From assembly GCF_000003815.2 (NCBI RefSeq), contig NC_049982.1, forward strand, positions 2,971,338 to 3,035,337: a stretch of DNA of 64,000 nucleotides. Reading direction: 5' to 3'. Under the pieces are notes generated by a model that was not told the origin of the DNA, ran no database searches, and saw nothing but the letters and a program-made list of their open reading frames with translations. Position numbers and translations under genes: made by a program. This document shows positions 21,277-33,200 of the stretch, piece by piece (positions within the stretch are counted from its first letter, which is position 1; every line of letters begins with the position of its first letter). This DNA is from Branchiostoma floridae (Eukaryota > Chordata > Leptocardii > Amphioxiformes > Branchiostomatidae).

Positions 21277-24200
21277 GTTACTTTTGCGCTATTGTTATTT
21301 GAACTTTTTAGCAGGGTTCAAATTAGAAAGTTGATGATAGGAAAGCAACCACTTTGTAAACAGTGATAATGATAATCTATTGCCCAATAGTGATTGAAAG
21401 CTAAGTGTCAATATCAATATGTACATAGCTAATAAATACGTATGCTTTACAACCTCGAAATCAAAACTCCACATTGATATTCTAGGATTGACTCTTCCTT
21501 ATCTATCAAACCTGCATGGTGGCTGTAAAACTGAGTGGAAACACCCTGCAAGTGTTGGTTAGAGTTGGCTAGAATAAACATGTTGATATGTTTGTATTGT
21601 TTAGAGTTGGTTAGAGTAAACCTGCTTATATATGTTTCAGGACCAACTGTTTGACCAGGCAGAGGATCTCGGTGCGGAAGCTGCTGCTGAACTGGTAGGC
21701 ACAACATAACACTTTGGTACAAATGTGCCACATGTGCTCGCATCAATTGGGGTTTTTATTTATCTAAGATTTAAAATTCTTCACTAGCAGTTGCAGCCAG
21801 CTTAACCTCATAAAGAGAAGAGCCTTCTGTATACAACTAACTTTATCAATGGTATCTAACTGTACTATAATGATAAATGCTGCTTGTTGTCTATCTGCTT
21901 ACACTTGAAGTTTTACGTCTCCGTAGTTGGACGATATCGAAGACCTGAAAGAAGAGTTACGTCGAGGGTTCTCCGGTCATGGCCACGGTCACGGAAGAGG
22001 AGGCTTTAGTGGCGGAGGTCACGGCTTTAGTGGCGGAGGTCACGGAAGAGGAGGCTTTAGTGGCGGAGGTCACGGCTTTAGTGGCGGAGGTCACGGTCAT
22101 GGTCATGGTGGGGGAGGAGGCCTTTTTGGTCACGGCGGCTTTCTCGGCACCGGTCTGGGTGCCGGCCATGGACAAGGCGGCTCTGCGCAGTCCGCTGCTC
22201 AAGGAGGTGAGACTAGACGTTAGCATGCTTATACCCCCTTTCCACTTGGACGGCGCTCTCGCCGCGCTCTCTCTGCGACCTAGTTTTTGACAGATCGCTC
22301 AACGAATTCTATAGAAAAGAAACGAATTTGTTTACACTTTGTGTGTTTTGTTGTCTTCTCAATCACACTTGTACGTTTTGTATGATATACCCAGTGTGAA
22401 AGCGAAGGGTACACATATCCTATTTAGGTCGCAGTGAGAGCGCAGCGCGATCACCGTCTAGTGGAAAGGGGGCCTTACCAAAGGTTTATCCGTATTGTCA
22501 TTGCCCTTGAGTAGGTGTGCGCAGCCATCCACATCCGTCACATGTTGTTTCTTTGTTTGTTTGTTGTCGAAGGATTGTTATCGAGAAAAGAGAGAACTCT
22601 ATTGTGCTACAATCTTACATGGAACAATGTATGGAAACAACTATTACACAAGTACAAAATAGATGTGTAGAATAAAACTTAACATCCTAATTAACATGAC
22701 AATAAGGGCTAATATACGTCTTTGGTATTGTGTTACAATCGAGAAAGGCTACTCCTTAGTTTCAGTATTGTTTCTCATAACAAAGCAGCCATTGATATAA
22801 TTGCCGTATATCTTTGTAACAGAACTGAATGTGGATAAGGGTCTAAGGAACTTATTTACAACATGAATACCTGCGAAAGAAAATTGTTCACAATACGTTA
22901 ACGACTATCACCTGTTGGCAGCATTGTCATTTTATAAAAAACGGATGGAGTGTAAGATATATAAGAGTGTAAGAGCATAATGTACCGAACGATACTCTGA
23001 TCTGTAATTCTCTTACCAACATCGGCCCTTCCAGCACGAGGGAACACAGTTTACCACGTCTTCGCGCAAGCAAAGAACTACGACCAGGCCAAGCAACACT
23101 GCAAGTCCATCAACGGACACCTTGCCGACATCAAGACAAGGGCCTTGCACGACTTTATCCTGGGTCTCATCCGCAAAGTCGACTTCAACAGGGACTACTG
23201 GTTTGGACTCAACGAGAAGACGGTAAGGATAGATTTGGAAACTGAGTCATTTATTTCGTTATGCAAACAGTTAAACTCTTCTCAAAGTTCATCTGTGCTG
23301 GTAAATAACAATATGGTACACCTATCATTAAAGCTCTTCCTATCTAGTTTACCAAGGCCACCATACTTGAATGCTTTTTTTTCTGAGAGAGCTAGAATGG
23401 GAGCCCGGTACCAGTGCTAAGAAGAACAGCCCTTTTTGTTTACATGGAACAAAGTCTCCTTCGCCACACAACCTTCTTTTAATTCTTCCCTGAACGTTTC
23501 GACGACCATCTGTCCCTTCATCAGTACAAAAGATTTTATACTGATGAAGACGACAGATGGTCGTCGAAACGTTTACGGAAGAATTAACAGAAGGTTGTGT
23601 AACGAAGAATACTGACTTTTTGTTTACATTTTGTAGGTTGCGAAGACCTGGACCTGGTCGGACGGATCTCCCATCAAAGGCTGTGACTTCACCTACTGGG
23701 CCCCGGGCGAGCCGAACAACGCGCTGTGGTCCCAAGACTGCGGGCAGCTGTGGAAAGTGGCCGGGTACAAGTGGGACGACGACAACTGCGCTCACCAGAA
23801 GTACTTCATCTGCCAGATTGGTCAGTGGGAAGGCAGTAGATCTTTATTTTTTGTTGTTTATTGATATCTTCAGACTCTTTGATAGCCCGATTCAGTTTTG
23901 ACAAACTGACAAACATACAAGGAAATAAATACATATTACAGGGAAAATGAAAGTACACAACGGAACATACAAGTACAAATAAAACATAAAAGAAGGCAGA
24001 ATATTCAAAATGATTTTACGACTTTAGAGATCAATAAGTAAACTTTCTAGTGTCGCCACCAAGTGTCCACCATTGGTCTCTCTAGACTTCACATCATCTG
24101 TATCAATATTGTTTGTAGATAGTCATGCTAGTTATAGGATGCTATAGAAGATAGACTTTGATAGTACTTCAGATATAGTTATTTATTAATGTATTCAAAA

Positions 24201-27200
24201 AATATTTCACTTTTTCTTGCTTTTTTATCTTGTCTAACAACGAGGTTATGTCCTTCTGTGCGTATCCAGGGCCCGGGGAGGGGAACGCCTGTGGTGGGTC
24301 ATCAGGTAAACATGAAAGGCATTTATTCTGATTAACGATTTAAAACGGAATCGACAGTTGAAAATTACCAGATTTAATGCAATCATATTTGTTTTAATAG
24401 CAGTTCTTGTTGGGCCTTAAAGGCTCACAGTTGAGTGTTTAAGACTTACGAATGTAATATATTACAGGAGGCTTTTCTGCCGGAGGACTGTCCGGAGGAG
24501 GCTTCTCTGGGTCGGGCCTTGGAGGAGGAGGAGCAGGTAGGGGAATGTCTTGTAAAGCCTGGCTTCAACTCCCAACAGACAAGAAAAGTACTGGGATAAG
24601 GGCAGCAATCTGGATATTACCATTTATTCATACTGTATGTATTACAACTCTTATACAATGAAGCTAATTGCATCTTATTGTTACTTCTTTCAAACATAGC
24701 GTATGGTTCCTTCTTAAGTGAGAGAAATGAGTGTAATTCCTTTCCATACCCACTCCAGCCACCTGGCTGCGGCGGGACCCGTCCTGGGTTGTCAGCTCTG
24801 CCGGCACACCATGGAAGAACGGAGGAGTGACGTACGATGCGGCCAAGGCCTTGGATGGGAGCACTGGGACCTACTGGAACCCCCAGGAGACCTCACGAAA
24901 CTACAACAACTGGTACATCGTGCTGGATCTCAAGGCGCCATACACTCTCTCACAAATCGCCATAAACAACTTCGGAGACACCACGCACGACGTCAAAGCC
25001 TTCAAGCTGCAAAAGTCCCAGAGCGGAGCGCCGAACAGCTGGGAGGACGTCACATCCGTCGGTACCGTCCAGGGAGGCACGAACAGGCGGCAGGAGTTCG
25101 GCGGGTTCCAGGGAACAGCGCGGTACTGGAGGTTCGTCGTTACTCAGACCCACTCGGGATATCAGCCGTATCTGGTGGGAGTGGACTTCTACGGGAGCCG
25201 AGCAGGTAAGAGGAACATTTGTTGATCTCCACACAACTGCTACGTAATTATTTGTTGTATACGTCTTTATGTTTTGCAAAGGAAAAGCAGCAAATAGCAA
25301 AAAGTTTATTTCACTTTAGCTTTTGATGAAATTTTGTGTTTTTTTATGACTCATTCTGACGTTGTAAAAATACAGTCATATGTAATCCTTTTGTGTATGT
25401 AATGATGGATCAATCTTGGTGAAACAGAAGTGTTGAACATTTCCTCACAGGTGGAGAGGTTGGAAAGGTCCAAGGTCCGAAGTACATCAGCCTGGGTTGT
25501 TGGAAAGACACCGGCAATCGCGCCATCGCCACGCTAGAGGGCGCAGACGCACGGCTGGACGGGTCTTACACCGCCCGTGCTGACGCCATCGAGAAGTGCT
25601 ACCAGGTTCGATGAAGTTTGTTTTCTTAAGCGGAACATAGAAATTACATACTGTTTGTTCTCGCATCACGAAAAGTCACACGGTGACGACATGAACGTAG
25701 TGAGGGCAAAGGAATAAACCACACACGTGAATAGACATAATTGAAAATCAGAACTGGCTGCAAAAAGCTTACTGACTTAGAAACTGGACTGGGCGGTCCG
25801 GAGCTTCTCGCAGCGATGTATGACAGACTGTACTTTTTTTTTTTTTTTTACTCAATGGTCACCACGTAACAAGGCCTGAAGGCCACTCAAGGTAACGGGT
25901 TACATGATTGGAACTGTAACAGCAACTCTTCGCCCTAGGTCAGAAACATCATGATTGAGACCAGCCCAATTGCTCACTATGAGTGAGGACTAACTGACCC
26001 AATAGGCGAAGCAGGGGTTACGAGGGCTGCTGGGGAGATTCCCTACCCCTATTTTGGCCGGAATGGTTTGATCCGCTCGGGTGGATGTTCGCACATGTGG
26101 CACCGGTTCTTTTACGTGCATAGGGTATGGCTCTCCCCATACACGGGACCTCCATTTAACGTCCTATCCGAGGGACGACTCATTTTTCACTTGAGTAAAG
26201 TGAGGAAAGGCGTGTAAAGTGCCTTTCCCAAGGGCACAAGACCGGCCACACGGCAGGCGGATTCGAACCGGCGACCTCTCGGTCACGGGCCGAATACGCT
26301 ACCACTGTGCTACGCGGCCCCACGTTGAACTGGAAGTCAAACTTCACTCGCTGCACCTCATAGAGGATGACAAATGATTATGATGATAAACTGACTGAAA
26401 AATACCTTGGAATAGCGTGTTTGATAAAAGGAAATTCTGCTTGTTAAATAGTCGTTTATTGTAGTAGAAGTAGTACTGTATTTATAATGGTAATGCCCTG
26501 TCGGCCTAGGCCGTTCTTCCCAGAGGACCAGTTGGTCGAAATTGATGTTCATATAATGAGAAAACCGTGTCCATACAGGTGGCCAAGTCCCGCGGATACT
26601 CCGTGTTTGCTGTCCAAAATGGCGGCTGGTGTGCCGGCTCAGCTAATGCCCTCAGCACCTACCGGAAGTACGGGCGCTCGGCGGCATGTGGGAAAGATGG
26701 AGAAGGAGGAGGCTGGGCGAACGAAGTCTACCTGATTACAGGTAAGCTGGAACATCCTTTGGAATATAAGTACTACAACAATGCATAACACAAATGTTTC
26801 AATTCTTAGCTAGACCTAGTAGCAAGCCTTTTAAGATAACCTGCACTTACACTCCATCCAGGTATCTAAAAATCCACAGGGAGAAAAACAATCCAAAGAC
26901 AGTCAGAAAAAAAGACGGAATTCTTTCAGTGTAGTTCTTAAGCTTGCATTTTTTCAACTGCAACTACTTGATACATGACAAACAAAATGTCATCCAAATA
27001 CTTGTAGCATTTTTCTTGTTGACCTTTCTTGTGTTTGTTTCAGGGGCTCCCATAACTTTGCCTGCGGGTAAGTTGTTTCACATTTGCATATATTGTCTTA
27101 TATACTCCATATAGGCATTTCCTTCGATTTTAGTATTGAGCTTTATTTGTCTAACATTCTCATTCACATAACCAATGCTCTGGTCTTTTCTACACGACCA

Positions 27201-30200
27201 TGCACTTCGTCTTATTGTTAATATCTGTACATGTTTCCACAGGATACGTTCCCAAGCCGTACTTCAGTATCGGGTGTTGGAAGGACACCGGAAACCGCGC
27301 CATTCCTACTCTGGAGGGGAAAGACGCACGTTTAGACGGCAGCTATACCGCACGCGCCAACGCCATCGAAAAGTGCTACCAGGTGGCCAAGTCGCTCGGC
27401 TACCGAGCCTTCGCGGTCCAAAATGGTGGCTGGTGTGCCGGATCGGCTAACGCCCTCAGCACCTACAAGAAGTACGGACCCTACACAACTTGCAAGGAAG
27501 ACGGGGAAGGAGGAGCTTGGGGAAATGAGGTTTATCTCATCTCAGGTATCGTGTCTTCTGTCTGGTGCTATATGGTGTTCGCATGAGGAATATCTCACAG
27601 TTCGAATCAAATTGAGAATGATATTATAAACCCCATTTTCATGATTATATGAAAGCATGTTTAACCTTACTAGCTATAAGATTGTAACTTCGTGTTTCAG
27701 GTCTGCTAGGAGGCTCCGGCTTTTCCTCTGGAGGATTTTCCAGTGGAGGCTTTTCCTCTGGAGGATTTTCCAGTGGAGGCGTTGGAGGAGGACCAGGTAG
27801 GCTGATATCTAGCTTTACTTGAAGTTCCTTAAAAACAACAGCAACAAGAACAGAAAGGTATATTCGTAAATCAGGAGCAAAGGGGAGAAAACAGCATGCA
27901 TGAACCAGACTAAAAGTAATTCAATTTAAAACATGAGTTGAGGCTAAATTTACGCAATATTTTTTTGCATGACATATTATCTGATTTAGGGGCAATCATT
28001 CGTAACTGCTCAGCGAACTCTTATAACTCTTTGATTCTGACTCTCCAGCTGGCTGGTTGCGGCGGGACCCGTCCTGGGTTGTCAGCTCTGCCGGCACACC
28101 ATGGAAGAACGGAGGAGTGACGTACGATGCGGCCAAGGCCTTGGATGGGAGCACTGGGACCTACTGGAACCCCGGGGAAACCTCACGAAACTACAACAAC
28201 TGGTACATCGTGCTGGATCTCAAGGCGCCCTACACTCTCTCACAAATCGCCATAAACAACTTCGGAGACACCACGCACGACGTCAAAGCCTTCAAGCTGC
28301 AAAAGTCACAGAGCGGAGCGCAGAACAGCTGGGAGGACGTCAAATCCGTCGGTACCGTCCAGGGAGGCACGAACAGGCGGCAGGAGTTCGGCGGGTTCCA
28401 GGGAACAGCGCGGTACTGGAGGTTCGTCGTTACTCAGACCCACTCGGGTTGGCAGCCGTATCTGGTGGAAGTGGACTTCTACGGGAGCCGAGCAGGTAAG
28501 AGGAACATTCTTTGTTGATCTACACACAACTGCTACGTAATTATTTGTTGTATACGTCTTTATGCTTTATAAAAGAAAAGCAGCAAATAGCAAAAAAGTT
28601 TATTTTACTTCCGCCTTTGATGAAATTTTGTGTTTTTTATGACTCATTCTGACGTAGTAACAATACAGTCATATGCAATCATTTTGTGTATGTAATGATG
28701 TGTCAATCTTGGTGAAACGGAAGTGTTGAACATTTCCTCACAGGTGGAGAGGGTGGAAAGGTCCAAGGTCCGAAGTACATCAGCCTGGGATGCTGGAAAG
28801 ACACCGGCAATCGAGCCATCGCCACGCTAGAGGGCGCAGACGCACGGCTGGACGGGTCTTACACCGCCCGTGCTGACGCCATCGAGAAGTGCTACCAGGT
28901 TCGATGAAGTTTGTTTTCTTAAGCGGAACATAGAAATTACATACTGTTTGTTCTCGCGTCACGAAAAGTCACATGGTGACGACATGAACGTAGTGATGGC
29001 AAAGGAATAAACCACACACGTGAATAGACATAATTGAAAATCAGAACTGGCTGCAAAAAGCTTACTGACTTAGAAACTGGACTGGGCGGTCCGGAGCTTC
29101 TCGCAGCGATGTATGACAGACTGTACTGGAAGTCAAACTTCACTCGCTGCACCTCATAGAGGATGACAACTGATTATGATGATAAACTGACTGAAAAATA
29201 CCTTGGAATAGCGTGTTTGATAAAAGGAAATTCTGCTTGTTAAATAGTCGTTTATTGTAGTAGAAGTAGTACTGTATTTATAATGGTAATACCCTGTCGG
29301 CCTAAGCCGTTCTTCCCAGAGGACCAGTTGGTCGAAATTGATGTTCATACAATGAGAAAACCGTGTCCATACAGGTGGCCAAGTCCCGCGGATACTCCGT
29401 GTTTGCTGTCCAAAATGGCGGCTGGTGTGCCGGCTCAGCTAATGCCCTCAGCACCTACCGGAAGTACGGGCGCTCGGCGGCATGTGGGAAAGATGGAGAA
29501 GGAGGAGGCTGGGCGAACGAAGTCTACCTGATTACAGGTAAGCTGGAACATCATTTGGAATATAAGTACTACAACATTGCATAACACAAATGTTTCTATT
29601 CTTAGTTAGACCTAGTACCAAGCCTTTTCAGATAACCTACACTTACACTCCATCTAGGTCTCTAAAAATCCACAGGGAGAAAAACAATCCAAAGACAGTC
29701 ACAAAAAAAGACGGAATTCTTTCAGTGTAGTTCTTAAGCATGTATTTTTTTTACTGCAACTACTTGATACATGACAAACAAAATGTCATCCAAATACTTG
29801 TAGCATTTTTCTTGTTGACCTTTCTTGTGTTTGTTTCAGGAGCTCCCATAACTTTGCCTGCGGGTAAGTCGTTTCACATTTGCATTTCTTGTCTTATATA
29901 CTCCATATAGACATTTCCTTCGATTCTAGCATTGAGCTTTATTTGTCTAACATTCTCATTCACATAACCAATGCTCTGGTCTTTTCTACACGACCATGCA
30001 CTTCGTCTTATTGTTAATATCTGTACATGTTTCCACAGGATACGTTCCCAAGCCGTACTTCAGTATCGGGTGTTGGAAGGACACCGGAAACCGCGCCATT
30101 CCTACTCTGGAGGGGAAAGACGCACGTTTGGACGGCAGCTATACCGCACGCGCCGACGCCATCGAAAAGTGCTACCAGGTGGCCAAGTCGCTCGGCTACC

Positions 30201-33200
30201 GAGCCTTTGCGGTCCAAAATGGCGGCTGGTGTGCCGGATCGGCTAACGCCCTCAGCACCTACAAGAAGTACGGACCCTACACAACTTGCAAGGGAGACGG
30301 AGAAGGAGGAGCCTGGGGAAATGAGGTCTATCTCATCTCAGGTATCGTGTCTTCTGTCTGGTGCTATATGGTGTTCGCATGAGGAATATCTCACAGTTCG
30401 ATTCAAATTGAGGATGATATTATAAACCACATTTCCATGATTATATGAAAGCATAGGATAAGGGAGAAATTCTTTGTACACAACCAGTGGGTACTTACAT
30501 AGCTTACGTTTCGATGTCTCTCAGACACCTTCGTCAGAGCTTCTAACTGGAGTTCTGCTTCTCACCGTTATATGTAGCCGATGTAGGTGGCGCTTTTGCG
30601 GTGAGAAAACAATCCCAAACGTGGCTTAGTTTGTATCCCCCTTCGTCCCGGTTCATCACTGGGGTTGACTTTCTTATCCAGATGACATCATTGAGCTGTT
30701 CATCGTCACGACCACGTACTTCTACTTCAGGGGTAACATCTACCAGCAGAAATTTGGGACAGCAATGGGGAGCCCGGTATCCCCGGTACTGGCAAACTTG
30801 TTTATGGAGTGGCTAGAACAAGAAGCCATTGCCACAGCACCCATCACATGCAAGCCCAAGTTATGGAAAAGGTATGTTGATGACGTGGCAGAGGTGGTGA
30901 GGAGAGGAGCCCAGCAAGAGCTCACAGACCACCTTAACAGCATCGACCCCACCGACAACATACAGTTTACGTATGAAGAGGAGAAGGAAGGCACACTACC
31001 TTTCCTCGACACCCTTCTAGTGCGTAAGGAGGATGGTACAGTGAAACTTTTGGTGTACAGGAAGAGCACGCACACGGACCAATACCTAAACTTCCAGTCC
31101 CACCACCCTCTGCACCAAAAGTTAGGAGTTATCCGTACCCTGTTGGACCGATGCAACACCGTCACCACTGAAGACCAGGACAAAGAACAGGAAACACAAC
31201 ATGTCAAGAGAGCCCTCACACGCTGTGGCTACCCTCAATGGGCCTTCAACAAAGTGGAACAACAGAAGAAGAGACCTAAACAGAAAGAACTGAGCACTAA
31301 ACAACAGGAAAAGTCGAAAGGTATGGTGACCATCCCTTACGTCAAAGGAGTCACGGAACCTTTGGAAAGGGTATTTCGGAAACACGGGATAGCCACTGCA
31401 GTCAAACCCAAAACAACACTGAGAAGTCTGTTAGTGCATCCTAAGGACAAACAGGAGGACTTAGCCAAAACAGACTGTGTGTACAGAATCCCGTGCCAGA
31501 GCTGTGATCAGGTGTACATTGGTGAAACAGGAAGGATTTTTGGGACGAGGTTAGAAGAACACAAGAAAGAAGCCAACAACATAGATGCCACTAGATACAC
31601 AAGATCACAGAAAAGACTTGCGCTCAAAGAAGAAAAGAAGTCGGCAGTTACAGACCATATCGCCAGGAACAATTGCGTAATTGACTGGGAGGGGGCGAAG
31701 GTCATAGACAGGGAAGACAATAGGCGGGCACGGTGGATTAAGGAGGCCATCTGGATAAGAAAGTCAACCCCAGTGATGAACCGGGACGAAGGGGGATACA
31801 AACTAAGCCACGTTTGGGATTGTTTTCTCACCGCAAAAGCGCCACCTACATCGGCTACATATAGCGGTGAGAAGCAGAACTCCAGTTAGAAGCTCTGACG
31901 AAGGTGTCTGAGAGACATCGAAACGTAAGCTATGTAAGTACCCACTGGTTGTGTACAAAGAATTTCTCCCTTATCCTATATTCTACCAACCTGATGAAAC
32001 TATTTTCGGATATATGAAAGCATGTTTAACATTCCTAGCTATAAGATTGTAACTTTTTTTTTCAGGTCTGCTAGGAGGCTCCGGCTTTTCCTCTGGAGGA
32101 TTTTCCAGTGGAGGCTTTTCCTCTGGAGGCTTTTCCAGTGGAGGCGTTGGAGGAGGACCAGGTAGGCTGATATCTAGCTTTACTGGAAGTCCCTTAAAAA
32201 CAACAGCAACAAGAACAGAAAGGTGTATACGTAAATCAGGAGTAAAAAGGAGAAAACAGCATGCATGAACCAGACTAAAAGTAACTTCGAAATTATCCAT
32301 GGTACTTATTCAATTTAAAACATGCACAATGAAGTGAGCTGCGGCTATCTATACGCAATATTTTTTCATGACATATTATCTGATATAGGGGCATTCATTG
32401 GTAACTGCTCAACTCTTGTAACTCTTTGATTCTGACTTCAGCCACCTGGCTGCGGCGGGACCCGTCCTGGGTTGTCAGCTCTGCCGGCACACCATTGAAG
32501 AACGGAGGAGTGACGTACGATGCGGCCAAGGTCTTGGATGGGAGCACTGGGACCTACTGGAACCCCCAGGAGACCTCACGAAACTACAACAACTGGTACA
32601 TCGTGCTGGATCTCAAGGCGCCATACACTCTCTCACAAATCGCCATAAACAACTTCGGAGACACCACGCACGACGTCAAAGCCTTCAAGCTGCAAAAGTC
32701 ACAGAGCGGAGCGCAGAACAGCTGGGAGGACGTCACATCCGTCGGTACCGTCCAGGGAGGCACGAACAGGCGGCAGGAGTTCGGCGGGTTCCAGGGAACA
32801 GCGCGGTACTGGAGGTTCGTCGTTACTCAGACCCACTCGGGTTGGCAGCCGTATCTGGTGGAAGTGGACTTCTACGGGAGCCGAGCAGGTAAGAGGAACA
32901 TTCTTTGTTGATCTACACACAACTGCTACGCGATTGTTTGTTGTATACGTCTTCATGCTTTATAAAGGAAAAGCAGCAAATAGCAAAAAAAGTTTATTTT
33001 ACTTCCGCCTTTGATGAAATTTTGTGTTTTTTTATGACTCATTCTGACGTAGTAACAATACAGTCATATGCAATCATTTTGTGCATGTAATGATGGGTCA
33101 ATCTTGGTGAAACAGAAGTGTTGAACATTTCCTCACAGGTGGAGAGGTTGGAAAGGTACAAGGTCCGAAGTACATCAGCCTGGGTTGCTGGAAAGACACC

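Larger units (their letters stand above)
30442..32023 (+). mobile_element. Penelope-like retroelement with 13-bp target-site duplication
   Basis: The insertion lies between direct repeats TATATGAAAGCAT at 30442-30454 and 32011-32023. Paralogous introns carry this word once, for example before 38370. The element has near-perfect 232-bp inverted repeats (30453-30684 and 31748-31979), a 5'-truncated reverse transcriptase reading frame between them, and a short unique tail (31980-32010). It sits in the intron after module B. Confidence 0.93.

Noticed and set aside
26231-26322. tRNA gene on the minus strand
   Set aside because: The A and B boxes belong to a ~500-bp SINE with a poly-A tail, and no full cloverleaf was established.
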